A stretch of DNA of 64,000 nucleotides, from assembly GCF_021404305.1 (NCBI RefSeq), contig NZ_JABFTX010000004.1, forward strand, positions 124,001-188,000. Reading direction: 5' to 3'. Below, in pieces: positions 44,517 through 53,188 of the stretch. Each line of letters starts with the position of its first letter. The first letter of the stretch is position 1. This DNA is from Billgrantia ethanolica. GTDB lineage: Bacteria > Pseudomonadota > Gammaproteobacteria > Pseudomonadales > Halomonadaceae. The position numbers and the translations under genes were made by a program. The notes beneath the pieces were generated by a model that had not been told where the DNA came from, searched no databases, and was given only the letters and a program-made list of their open reading frames with translations.

Positions 44517-45097
44517 GCGCGCATACCTTGACCGCGGTTAGGTACCGAGTCGACGCTGCGCGACTCGCAGCAGCGCTGCTCGGGCAGCACCATGGCGACG
44601 AAGTTGCACGGCCGGGTGCGGGCATCGAGCTGGCTGGCCAGAATGCCGTCCCACGCCGTGGCACAGGCCTTGGGCGAGCCGGGCATGGCGAAGATCAGGG
44701 TGCGGTTGGCCACGCCGCCCACCGCCCGCGACTGCACGGTGGAGGTTCCGATGCTGTCGAAGGATAGCTGACGGAACAGCTCGCCGTAGCCGTCGATGGC
44801 GCGGTCGAACAGCGGTGCGAGGGCCTCGGGTGTGGTGTCGCGGGCAGTAAAGCCGGTACCGCCGTTGACCAGAATGACCTGCACGTCGTCGCGCACCACC
44901 CACTTGGAAACCACCGCACGAATCCGGTAGATGTCGTCGGGCACGATGCGTCGGTCGACCAGCGCATGGCCAGCCTCGGAGAGGCGTTCACTGAGCAGGT
45001 CGCCGCTGCCGTCGCGGTCGAAGCCGCGAGTGTCGGAAACGGTCAGCACGGCAATACCGAGCGGCACGAAGCGAGCGTTGGCGTGAACGTGGGACAT
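44513..45097 (-). CDS. moaB: Molybdenum cofactor biosynthesis protein B
   Basis: A 194-residue MoaB/MogA-fold protein that binds or adenylylates molybdopterin. Diagnostic motifs are LTVSDTRGFDRDGSGD, NGGTGFTARDTTPEA and FAMPGSPKAC. The C-terminal extension after about residue 165 (QRCCESRSVDSV) contains two cysteines and is longer than in E. coli MoaB. Start ATG 45097 lies 9 bp after the parvulin stop, so it belongs to the same transcript. Confidence 0.92.
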   Translation of the reverse strand: MSHVHANARFVPLGIAVLTVSDTRGFDRDGSGDLLSERLSEAGHALVDRRIVPDDIYRIRAVVSKWVVRDDVQVILVNGGTGFTARDTTPEALAPLFDRAIDGYGELFRQLSFDSIGTSTVQSRAVGGVANRTLIFAMPGSPKACATAWDGILASQLDARTRPCNFVAMVLPEQRCCESRSVDSVPNRGQGMRA

Positions 45098-45106
45098 GAA
45101 TTCCTC

Positions 45107-45928
45107 CTATTGCATCAAGCTGCCGGCGGCGTTGTCGTCGAGCTCGATCCCTTCGACGCCGATCTCTTCTTCCAGCGCCAGCAGGTAGTGACGCAGGGCG
45201 CGGCGGGTGGCCTGTTCGCGCAGTGTGTGGCGCACGCGCTCGGCCACCTGTTCGAAGGGCAGGCGCTGACCGCCCTCACGCGCGTCGATGCTCACCAGGT
45301 GCCAGCCGTAGCGCGAGGCCAGGGGCCGGTCGTGCAGCCCTTCGGGCAGGTGCTGCAGGGCGCGGTCCAGCTCGGCCACGGTCTGCCCCTGCGCCAGCCA
45401 GCCCAGCTCGCCGCCCTCGCTCTTCGAGGGGCAGGCGGAGTGACGCATGGCAAACTCGGTGAAGCGCTCGGGGATCGCCTCGAGCTCTTCGAGCAGCGTC
45501 TCGCCCAGGCGGTACTGGGCGTCGCGCGCCTCGGCGTCGTCGGGAGCGGCAGCCAGCAGTATGTGGCGAACGGCAATGCGGGTCGGCGCACTGAAGCGTT
45601 CGGGCTCGGCGTCGAAGAAGCGGCGGCAGGCTTCTTCTTCGGGCTCCGGCACCTGCAGTTCCCGCTCCAGCAGGGTGGCGATGGCGGCATCGTGCTCGCC
45701 TTCGTCACGGGAATCTGCGCTCAGCAGACCGAGTTCGACGGCGCGCTGGCGCAGCAGCTCGCGAACCACCAAGGCGCGGGCGGCCGCAAGCTTCGCCTCG
45801 TCGGCGGTCGCCGCCGGGTGGTACTGCATCTCGCGGGCGATGCTCTCTTCGTCGATAGCCTTGTCCCCGACCTTGACGGGCGGCGGAGCGTAGCGGCCCG
45901 GCAGCTGTGCGATCTCGATCATTTGCAT
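45107..45928 (-). CDS. Parvulin-type peptidyl-prolyl isomerase linked to nitrate reductase
   Basis: A 273-residue protein with an N-terminal SurA/NifM-like helical region and a C-terminal PpiC (parvulin) domain from about residue 115 (IAVRHILLAAA, CPSKSEGGELGWLAQGQ, YGWHLVSIDA). It has no signal peptide, so it should be cytoplasmic, like NifM, which helps fold a metalloenzyme. Similar PpiC genes follow narI in P. aeruginosa and may assist NarGH maturation. The ATG at 45928 has GAGG about nine bases upstream; Met3 is an alternative. Confidence 0.85.
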   Translation of the reverse strand: MQMIEIAQLPGRYAPPPVKVGDKAIDEESIAREMQYHPAATADEAKLAAARALVVRELLRQRAVELGLLSADSRDEGEHDAAIATLLERELQVPEPEEEACRRFFDAEPERFSAPTRIAVRHILLAAAPDDAEARDAQYRLGETLLEELEAIPERFTEFAMRHSACPSKSEGGELGWLAQGQTVAELDRALQHLPEGLHDRPLASRYGWHLVSIDAREGGQRLPFEQVAERVRHTLREQATRRALRHYLLALEEEIGVEGIELDDNAAGSLMQ

Positions 45929-46204
45929 GGTGCTGATCCTCTAATACATGACATCAATGCCCGGGGCTGTTCCGTCGGCAGGCCTGCGAGGAGGCGCTGT
46001 GAACCCATCCCTGGGCGCTATCTTCGCCCTGCTTCGCTCTCGCGTCCTGCTCCACTCGCAGGACCGGTGCTGGCCATCCATGGCCAGCCCGTTCGGAGCA
46101 GTGCTCCTCACCCATGGCGAAGAACCTCCTCTTCGGCCTGCCCCCGGCGCCCCTCAGGAATGCACCGGGATTGCGACGCTGGCCGAGCGCAGCCAGCTTT
46201 TACC
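45929..46204. other. Intergenic stretch inside the nar operon
   Basis: 276 bp between narI and the parvulin gene with no convincing frame or ribosome site. It holds the palindromic repeat described at 45977-46142; the remaining bases show nothing further. Confidence 0.6.
45977..46142. repeat. Palindromic intergenic repeat between narI and the parvulin gene
   Basis: A non-coding 62-bp-arm structure of about 166 bp. Outer arms GGCAGGCCTGCGAGGAGG (45977-45994) and CCTCCTCTTCGGCCTGCC (46125-46142) are inverted repeats with 15 of 18 pairs. Inside, GCTGGCCAT/ATGGCCAGC forms a perfect 9-bp hairpin (46069-46088), flanked by TTCGCC/GGCGAA. It separates two genes of one operon. The nested palindromic layout resembles a REP/BIME-type or MITE-like repeat. 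Confidence 0.65.
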
Positions 46205-46882
46205 TCAAGCCCGGCGACGCACGATTTGATAGCGCCGAGTCACGTAACCCATCGGCACGCTCCATACGTGAACCAGACGGGTGAAGGGGAAGACCAGAAT
46301 GATGGTCAGACCCACCAGGATGTGCAGCTTGTAGATCCAGCCCACGCCCTCCAGATAAGCGGCGGCACCGCCCTGGAAGAACACGATGGACTGCGCCCAG
46401 CCGGAGAACTGCAGCATCTTGCCGCCGTCCAGGTGGCCCAGGGTGGGCAGGATGGTGAGCAGGCCGAGCGCCACCTGAAGCACCAGCAGGCCGATGATCA
46501 CGGTGTCCATGGTGCTGGAAGAGGCACGCACCCGCGGGTTGGTCAGGCGCCGATGGAACAGCATGGCGCCACCCACCAGACACATCACGCCGGCGATACC
46601 GCCTACCACCACGGCGATCACCTGCTTGGTGCCGGCACTGATGAAGGGGCTGTAGACCCAGTGCGGGGTGAGCAGGCCGGCCAGGTGGCCGAAGAAGATC
46701 ACGATGATGCCGATATGGAACAGGTTGCTGGCCATGCGCATGTTCTTCGACGACAGCATCTGGCTGGAGCCGGTCTTCCAGGTGAACTGGCCCTGGTCGT
46801 AGCGCAGCAGGCTGCCGATCAGGAAGACGCTGCCGGCGAGGTAGGGGTAGAGCCCGAACAGCAGGGTATCGATGTAGTTCAT
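46205..46882 (-). CDS. narI: Respiratory nitrate reductase gamma subunit (cytochrome b)
   Basis: A 225-residue inner-membrane diheme cytochrome b with five membrane segments. It takes electrons from quinol and hands them to NarH. Histidines at the ends of helices II and V (NLFHIGIIVIFFGH, KLHILVGLTIILVF, RLVHVW) match the heme ligands of E. coli NarI, and the length is the same. It follows narJ with 12 bp between, and a palindromic repeat lies downstream before the parvulin gene. Confidence 0.96.
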   Translation of the reverse strand: MNYIDTLLFGLYPYLAGSVFLIGSLLRYDQGQFTWKTGSSQMLSSKNMRMASNLFHIGIIVIFFGHLAGLLTPHWVYSPFISAGTKQVIAVVVGGIAGVMCLVGGAMLFHRRLTNPRVRASSSTMDTVIIGLLVLQVALGLLTILPTLGHLDGGKMLQFSGWAQSIVFFQGGAAAYLEGVGWIYKLHILVGLTIILVFPFTRLVHVWSVPMGYVTRRYQIVRRRA

Positions 46883-46894
46883 GACAGGTCTCCG

Positions 46895-47683
46895 TTAGTG
46901 TTTCTTGGCGGCATCGACGGGGTCGAGGATGCGAATCGCATCGCCCTGCACCTGCCGCTTGCGCTCGGCCAGCCGGCGCCCTTCGGCGGACTGCAGCGCG
47001 CAGTCCTCGTCGGACTTGGCGGAGAAGCGCACCGCCTCCTCCTCCCATACCGCGTCCAGCGCTTCGGGGGTGTCGTCGCGCTTCTCGCCGGCCACCGCCT
47101 GGCGCTGCGCCTCGATGTCCTCTTCGGCATCGATCAGTGCCAGCAGCGCGCGGGTGACCAGGGCCTGGTCGGCGCCGCGCTCCTCGAGACGTGCGGTGAG
47201 CAGCGCCAGGATGTGGCGGATCTCGCCCAGCCAGCGGCCGATCTCCTCGTCGCTGCGGGTGGAGAGGTACTCCAGGAACAGCGGCAGGTAGTCGGGCAGT
47301 TCGCGGGCGTCGAGCTCGAAACCGGCGGCCTTGTACTCGTCGATCAGGTCGACCATGGCCTGGCCGCGGTCGCGGGATTCGCCGTGCACGTGCTCGAACA
47401 GCAGCAGCGAGTGGGCGCGGCCCTTGTCGAACAGCGCCACGTACTCGGACTGCAGCTCGAGCAGGTCGGCCTCGGAAATGCGCTGGCACCAGCTCATCAG
47501 GTCGGCCTTGAGCGCCGCCGTAAGGCGGCGCTCGGCGTAGAGCGCCTCGATCAGCTCATCCACCGCGCCCTGCAGCGCCTCGGTGGGGTAGTCCAGCAGG
47601 CGGGCCAGCACGCGCAGGCTGCGCATGCCGAACTCCGGCTGGATCATCGCCTCTTGGGGCATCTGGAGTGCTGCATCAGCCAT
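46895..47683 (-). CDS. narJ: Nitrate reductase assembly chaperone
   Basis: A 262-residue dedicated chaperone of the TorD family that holds apo-NarG until molybdenum cofactor is inserted and the complex is fixed to NarI. The helical core begins after about residue 25 (RVLARLLDYPTEALQ) with LFEHVHGESRDRGQAM, a hallmark of NarJ. It is longer than E. coli NarJ (236) owing to a charged C-terminal tail. The start overlaps the narH stop by 8 bases. Confidence 0.95.
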   Translation of the reverse strand: MADAALQMPQEAMIQPEFGMRSLRVLARLLDYPTEALQGAVDELIEALYAERRLTAALKADLMSWCQRISEADLLELQSEYVALFDKGRAHSLLLFEHVHGESRDRGQAMVDLIDEYKAAGFELDARELPDYLPLFLEYLSTRSDEEIGRWLGEIRHILALLTARLEERGADQALVTRALLALIDAEEDIEAQRQAVAGEKRDDTPEALDAVWEEEAVRFSAKSDEDCALQSAEGRRLAERKRQVQGDAIRILDPVDAAKKH

Positions 47684-49238
47684 GGTGAGTCTCCTTGGCG
47701 CCGGTTTTCGGGTCGAACACGTCCACCGGCTTGACCAGCGCGCTGGTCTGCTTGCGGCCGTTGAACAGACTCGGCTTGCTCTCGCCGTGGCAGCCGTCGC
47801 CGAAGCTGAAGCCGCAGCCGCCGCGCTCGGGGAACGCTTCGGTGGCCATCTCGCGGTGGCTGGTGGGGATCACGAAGCGATCCTCGTAGTTGGCAATGGC
47901 GAGGTAGCGGTACATCTCTTCCACCTGGGCCTCGCTGAGACCCACGGCGTCGAGCACTTCGGTGTCGTGCTTGCCTTCGACGTGACGGTTGCGCATGAAC
48001 ACGCGCATCGCCATCAGCCGCTTGAGCGCCAGTACCACGGGCTCTTCCTCACCGGCGGTGAGCATGTTGGCCAGGTAGCGCACCGGGATGCGCAGCGACT
48101 CGATCTTGGGCAGCACGCCGTCGTACTCGACCTTGCCGGCCTCGGCGGCTGACTGGATCGGCGAGAGCGGCGGCACGTACCAGACCATCGGCAGGGTGCG
48201 GTACTCGGGGTGCAGCGGCAGCGCCAGCCCCCAGTCCATGGCCATCTTGTAGACCGGGCTCTCCTGAGCGGCCTTGATCACGTTGTCCGGAATGCCGTCC
48301 TTCCTGGCCTGCTCGATCACCTTCGGATCGTTGGGGTCGAGGAAGATCTCGCACTGGCGGTGGTAGAGGTCACGCACGTCCGGCGAGCTGGCCACTTCCT
48401 CGATGCGGTCGGCATCGTAGAGCAGCACGCCGAGGTAGCGGATACGGCCCACGCAGGTCTCGGAGCACACGGTCGGCATGCCCGACTCGATGCGCGGGTA
48501 GCAAAAGATGCACTTCTCGGACTTGCCGGTCTTCCAGTTGTAGTAGATCTTCTTGTACGGGCAGCCGGAGATACACATCCGCCAGCCGCGGCACTTGTCC
48601 TGGTCGATCAGGACGATGCCGTCCTCCTCACGCTTGTAGATCGCGCCGCTCGGGCACGAGGCCACGCACGCCGGGTTGAGGCAGTGCTCGCACAGGCGCG
48701 GCAGGTACATCATGAAGGTGTTCTCGAACTGGCCGTAGATGTCGGCCTGCACCTGCTCGAAGTTCTTGTCCTTGCGGCGCTTGGCGAACTCGGTGCCGAG
48801 GATCTCCTCCCAGTTCGGGCCCCATTCGATCTTCTTCATGCGCTCGCCGGAGACCAGCGAACGGGGACGCGCCACCGGCTGATGGTCGCCCTGCTTGGCG
48901 GTATGCAGGTGCTGATAGTCGAAGTCGAACGGCTCGTAGTAGTCGTCGATCTCGGGCAGGTCGGGGTTGGCGAAGATGTTCGCCAGCACCCGCCACTTGC
49001 CGCCGATGCGCGGCTCGATCTTGCCGTCGCGGCGACGCATCCAGCCGCCCTTCCACTTGTCCTGGTTCTCCCACTCCTTGGGATAGCCGATACCGGGCTT
49101 GGTCTCGACGTTGTTGAACCAGGCATATTCCATGCCTTCACGGCTGGTCCAGACGTTCTTGCAGGTGACCGAGCAGGTGTGACAGCCGATGCACTTGTCG
49201 AGGTTGAGGACCATGCCTACCTGGGAACGAATCTTCAT
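47676..49238 (-). CDS. narH: Respiratory nitrate reductase beta subunit (Fe-S)
   Basis: A 520-residue electron-transfer subunit that binds three 4Fe-4S and one 3Fe-4S clusters. The cysteine motifs are visible: CIGCHTCSVTCKNVW near the N-terminus, CEHCLNPACVASCPSGA near residue 185, and CRGWRMCISGCPYKKIY, whose tryptophan replaces a cysteine to make the 3Fe-4S centre. It passes electrons from NarI to NarG on the cytoplasmic face. It overlaps narG and narJ, so the subunits are co-translated. Length is close to E. coli NarH (512). Confidence 0.97.
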   Translation of the reverse strand: MKIRSQVGMVLNLDKCIGCHTCSVTCKNVWTSREGMEYAWFNNVETKPGIGYPKEWENQDKWKGGWMRRRDGKIEPRIGGKWRVLANIFANPDLPEIDDYYEPFDFDYQHLHTAKQGDHQPVARPRSLVSGERMKKIEWGPNWEEILGTEFAKRRKDKNFEQVQADIYGQFENTFMMYLPRLCEHCLNPACVASCPSGAIYKREEDGIVLIDQDKCRGWRMCISGCPYKKIYYNWKTGKSEKCIFCYPRIESGMPTVCSETCVGRIRYLGVLLYDADRIEEVASSPDVRDLYHRQCEIFLDPNDPKVIEQARKDGIPDNVIKAAQESPVYKMAMDWGLALPLHPEYRTLPMVWYVPPLSPIQSAAEAGKVEYDGVLPKIESLRIPVRYLANMLTAGEEEPVVLALKRLMAMRVFMRNRHVEGKHDTEVLDAVGLSEAQVEEMYRYLAIANYEDRFVIPTSHREMATEAFPERGGCGFSFGDGCHGESKPSLFNGRKQTSALVKPVDVFDPKTGAKETHHG

Positions 49239-52200
49239 TTCACGGTCTCCTGCACGCTGTCGTTGCCTTCGCCATCCAGCCAGTCGATCTTCTTCATCTT
49301 GCGGATGAGGACGAATTCATCGCGGTTGGAACCAACGGTGCCGTAGTAGTTGAAGCTGTAAGAGAGCTGCGCGTAGCCGCCGATCATGTGGGTCGGCTTC
49401 GGGCACACCCGGGTCACGGAGTTGTGCATGCCGCCGCGGGTCTTGGTGACCTCGGAGCCCGGCACGTTCACCTGACGCTCCTGGGCGTGGTACATCATCA
49501 CCATGCCGTCCTTGACCCGCTGACTGACGATGGCACGAGCGGTGATGGCGCCGTTGGCGTTGAACAGCTCGATCCAGTCGTTGTCCTCGATGCCGATCTC
49601 CTGGGCGTCGTTTTCCGACATCCATACCACCGGACCGCCGCGGTTGAGCGTCAGCATCAGCAGGTTGTCGCTGTAGGTGGAGTGGATGCCCCACTTCTGG
49701 TGCGGGGTGATCCAGTTCAGCGCCTTGGTCGGGTTGCCGTTGTCCTCCGGCATCTGGAAACCGGTAATGGTCTTGGTGTTGATCGGCGGACGATAGGTCA
49801 GCAGGCTCTCACCGAAGGCGCGCATCCAGGGGTGATCCTGGTAGAACTGCTGGCGGCCGCTCACGGTGCGCCACGGAATCAGCTCGTGCACGTTGGTGTA
49901 GCCGGCGTTGTAGGAGACGTGCTCGTCTTCCAGGCCGGACCAGGTCGGGCTCGAGATGATCTTGCGCGGCTGCGCCACGATGTCGCGGAAGCGGATCTTC
50001 TCCTCGTGCTTGGGCGTGGCCAGGTGGGTGTGGTCGCGTCCGGTGATCTTGGACAGCGCGCCCCACGCCTTGACCGCCACCGCACCGTTGGTTTCCGGCG
50101 CCAGGGTCAGGATCATCTCGGCGGCGTCGATCGCGGTCTCGATCTTCGGCCGGCCCTTGGCGGGACCTTCGGTCTTGCGGTAGTTCAGCTTGCCGAGCAG
50201 CTCGACCTCGGACTCGGTGTTCCAGGCGATGCCCTTGCCGCCGTTGCCGATGGTCTCGAGCAGCGGGCCCACGGAGGTGAAGCGCTCATAGGTCTCGGGG
50301 TAGTTGCGCTTGACCTCGATCAGCGCCGGCATGGTCTTGCCGGGGATCGGCTCGCACTCGCCCTTCTTCCAGTCCTTCACTTCAGGCTGGGCCAGTTCGG
50401 CCGGGGAGTCGTGCTGGTGCGGCAGGGTGACCAGATCGGTCTCCTCGCCCAGGTGGCCGACACACACTTCGGAGAACGCCTTGGCGATGCCCTTGTAGAT
50501 GTCCCAGTCGCTGCGCGACTCCCACGCCGGGTCGGTGGCCGCGGTCAGCGGGTGGATGAACGGGTGCATGTCCGAGGTGTTGAGGTCGTTCTTCTCGTAC
50601 CAGGTAGCCGTCGGCAGCACCACGTCGGAGTAAAGACAGGTGGAGGACATGCGGAAGTCCAGCGTGACCACCAGGTCGAGCTTGCCTTCCGGCGCCTCGT
50701 CGTGCCACTTCACCTCTTCCGGCTTCTGGCCGCCCATTTCGCCCAGGTCCTTGCCCTGGATACCGTTACGGGTACCCAGCAGGTACTTGAGCATGTACTC
50801 GTGGCCCTTGCCCGAGCTGCCCAGCAGGTTGGAGCGCCACACGAACAGGTTGCGCGGGAAGTTCTGCGGGCTGTCCGGATCCTCGGCGGCGAACGCCAGC
50901 TCGCCGCTCTTGAGCTGCTGTACGGCGTAGTCCTTGGTCGACATGCCCGCTTCGGCAGCCGGCTTGGCCAGGCGCAGCGGGTTGGTGCCGAGCTGCGGCG
51001 CAGAGGGCAGCCAGCCCATGCGCTCGGAGCGCACGTTGAAGTCGATCAGGCTGCCGGTGTACTTGCTGGCATCGGCCAGCGGCGACAGGATCTCCTTGAC
51101 CTCGAGCTTCTCGTAGCGCCACTGGGAGGAGTGGTTGTAGAAGAAGGAGGTGGAGTTCATGTGGCGCGGCGGACGCTGCCAGTCGAGGCCGAAGGCCAGC
51201 GGAGTCCAGCCGGTCTGCGGGCGCAGCTTCTCCTGACCCACGTAGTGAGCCCAGCCGCCGCCGCTCTGGCCGATACAGCCGCACATGATCAGCATGTTGA
51301 TCAGGCCGCGGTAGTTCATGTCCATGTGGTACCAGTGGTTCATCGCGGCACCCACGATGACCATGGAGCGACCCTGGGTCTTGTCGGCGTTGTCGGCGAA
51401 CTCACGGGCGATGCGGGCGACCTGCTCGGCGGGCACGCCGGTGATCTTCTCCTGCCAGGCCGGGGTGTAGGGGCGGATCTGGTCGTAGGAGGTGGCGCCG
51501 TCGTCCTCACCGAAGCCGCGGTCGATGCCGTAGTTGGCGCACATCAGGTCGAACACGGTGACGGCGAGAATGTCAGTGCCGTCGGCCTTCTTCAGGCGCT
51601 TGGCGGGCAGGCTGTGGAACAGCAGCTCGTTGCCGGCCACGTGGTCGAAGTGCTCGTGGGCGATGCCACCAAAGTAGGGGAACGCCACCTTGGCCACGTC
51701 GTCGTGGTTCTCGGCCAGGGTCAGCAGCAGGTGGACGTCGTTGCCCTCGGCATCACGCTGCTCGAGGTTCCACTTGCCCTGATTCTCCTCCTTCTCGCCC
51801 CAGCGGAAGCCGATGGAACCGTTGGGTACGACCAGCTGATCACGGGTCTCGTCCCACGCCACGGTTTTCCACTCGGGGTTGTTCTCCTGGCCCATGTTGT
51901 CGACGAAGTCGCTGGCGCGCAGCTGCTTGCCGGGCACGAAGCTGCCGTCCTCGCGGGCTTCGAGCTCGACCAGGAAAGGCATGTCGGAGTACTTGCGCAC
52001 GTACTCGGTGAAGTAGGCGCTGGGCTTGTCGAGGTGGAACTCCTTGAGGATCACGTGACCCATGGCCATGCCCAGGGCGGCGTCGGTGCCCTGCTTGACA
52101 GACAGCCACTCGTCGGTGAGCTTGGAGACCTCGGCGTAGTCCGGGGTGATGGAGACGGTCTTGGTGCCCTTGTAGCGCACTTCGGTGAAGAAGTGGGCGT

Positions 52201-52990
52201 CCGGGGTACGGGTCTGGGGCACGTTGGAACCCCAGGCGATGATGTAGCCGGAGTTGTACCAGTCGGCCGATTCGGGCACGTCGGTCTGCTCGCCCCAGGT
52301 CTGCGGGCTGGCCGGCGGCAGGTCGCAGTACCAGTCGTAGAAGCTCATGCACACGCCGCCGATCAGCGACAGGTAGCGGCTGCCCGCGGCGTAGCTGACC
52401 ATCGACATGGCGGGGATCGGCGAGAAGCCGATGATGCGGTCGGGGCCGTACTGCTTGGCGGTGTAGACGTTGGAGGCCGCGATCAGCTCGTTGAGCTCGT
52501 CCCAGTTGGCGCGTACGAAGCCACCCATGCCGCGGGCGCGCTTGTACTGCTTGGTCTTGGCCGGGTCGGAGACGATGGAGGCCCAGGCATCGACCGGGTC
52601 GCCGTGCTGCTGCTTGGCCTCGCGCCACAGCTTGAGCAGCGGCTTGCGGATCAGCGGGTACTTGAGGCGGTTGGCGCTGTACATGTACCAGGAGTAGCTA
52701 GCACCGCGCGGGCAGCCCCGCGGCTCATGGTTGGGCAGATCCGGGCGGGTGCGCGGATAGTCGGTCTGCTGGGTTTCCCAGGTGACCAGGCCGTTCTTGA
52801 CGTAGATCTTCCAGCTGCAGGAGCCGGTGCAGTTCACGCCGTGGGTGGAACGCACGACCTTGTCGTGCTGCCAGCGCTGACGGTAGCCGTCTTCCCAGCC
52901 ACGCGACTCCTCGCGGGTCTCGCCATGGTCGTTGGCGAAGGGCTCGCGGGCCTTGCGGAAGAAATTCAGCCGATCTAAGAAGTGACTCAT
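49235..52990 (-). CDS. narG: Respiratory nitrate reductase alpha subunit (Mo-bisMGD)
   Basis: A 1251-residue catalytic subunit reducing nitrate to nitrite. The N-terminal 4Fe-4S site keeps the His-Cys3 pattern of NarG: His50, Cys54, Cys58 and Cys93 (THGVNCTGSCSW, RGCPRG). YNSGYIIAWGSNVPQTRTPDAHF contains the region of the Mo-coordinating aspartate. There is no cleavable Tat signal, only a vestigial N-terminus, so the active site faces the cytoplasm as in E. coli NarG (1247 residues). The gene has its own upstream region of about 200 bp with no convincing FNR box. Confidence 0.97.
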   Translation of the reverse strand: MSHFLDRLNFFRKAREPFANDHGETREESRGWEDGYRQRWQHDKVVRSTHGVNCTGSCSWKIYVKNGLVTWETQQTDYPRTRPDLPNHEPRGCPRGASYSWYMYSANRLKYPLIRKPLLKLWREAKQQHGDPVDAWASIVSDPAKTKQYKRARGMGGFVRANWDELNELIAASNVYTAKQYGPDRIIGFSPIPAMSMVSYAAGSRYLSLIGGVCMSFYDWYCDLPPASPQTWGEQTDVPESADWYNSGYIIAWGSNVPQTRTPDAHFFTEVRYKGTKTVSITPDYAEVSKLTDEWLSVKQGTDAALGMAMGHVILKEFHLDKPSAYFTEYVRKYSDMPFLVELEAREDGSFVPGKQLRASDFVDNMGQENNPEWKTVAWDETRDQLVVPNGSIGFRWGEKEENQGKWNLEQRDAEGNDVHLLLTLAENHDDVAKVAFPYFGGIAHEHFDHVAGNELLFHSLPAKRLKKADGTDILAVTVFDLMCANYGIDRGFGEDDGATSYDQIRPYTPAWQEKITGVPAEQVARIAREFADNADKTQGRSMVIVGAAMNHWYHMDMNYRGLINMLIMCGCIGQSGGGWAHYVGQEKLRPQTGWTPLAFGLDWQRPPRHMNSTSFFYNHSSQWRYEKLEVKEILSPLADASKYTGSLIDFNVRSERMGWLPSAPQLGTNPLRLAKPAAEAGMSTKDYAVQQLKSGELAFAAEDPDSPQNFPRNLFVWRSNLLGSSGKGHEYMLKYLLGTRNGIQGKDLGEMGGQKPEEVKWHDEAPEGKLDLVVTLDFRMSSTCLYSDVVLPTATWYEKNDLNTSDMHPFIHPLTAATDPAWESRSDWDIYKGIAKAFSEVCVGHLGEETDLVTLPHQHDSPAELAQPEVKDWKKGECEPIPGKTMPALIEVKRNYPETYERFTSVGPLLETIGNGGKGIAWNTESEVELLGKLNYRKTEGPAKGRPKIETAIDAAEMILTLAPETNGAVAVKAWGALSKITGRDHTHLATPKHEEKIRFRDIVAQPRKIISSPTWSGLEDEHVSYNAGYTNVHELIPWRTVSGRQQFYQDHPWMRAFGESLLTYRPPINTKTITGFQMPEDNGNPTKALNWITPHQKWGIHSTYSDNLLMLTLNRGGPVVWMSENDAQEIGIEDNDWIELFNANGAITARAIVSQRVKDGMVMMYHAQERQVNVPGSEVTKTRGGMHNSVTRVCPKPTHMIGGYAQLSYSFNYYGTVGSNRDEFVLIRKMKKIDWLDGEGNDSVQETVK

Positions 52991-53188
52991 GGTCGATCTC
53001 CAGGCTTCTTGAAGTGTTGCGTGGCACCCGGGCCACCCCGCCTGCCGTGTCGTGCGACGTGATCCACACGACCGCCGGGGCAGGTTCTTGAAGCGAAGTC
53101 TGGAGCATTGAAAAGCGGATTACTGCCAGGTTACCTCCATATACACCCCGTCTACCTACAAGGTGATAGACGGCCCGGTGAAAGGGGG

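Noticed and set aside
44966..47734. A 922-codon plus-strand frame across moaB, the parvulin gene, narI and narJ
   Set aside because: It crosses several real genes on the other strand, and its middle is the non-coding palindromic repeat.
49388..52978. A 1196-codon plus-strand frame opposite narG
   Set aside because: Antisense shadow caused by GC bias in the third codon position; low-complexity Val/Leu/Gly/His composition, no ribosome site.
52991..53188. FNR box between the MFS gene and narG
   Set aside because: TTGAA-type half sites are present but no two-part TTGAT-N4-ATCAA within two mismatches; narG may rely on the promoter further upstream.
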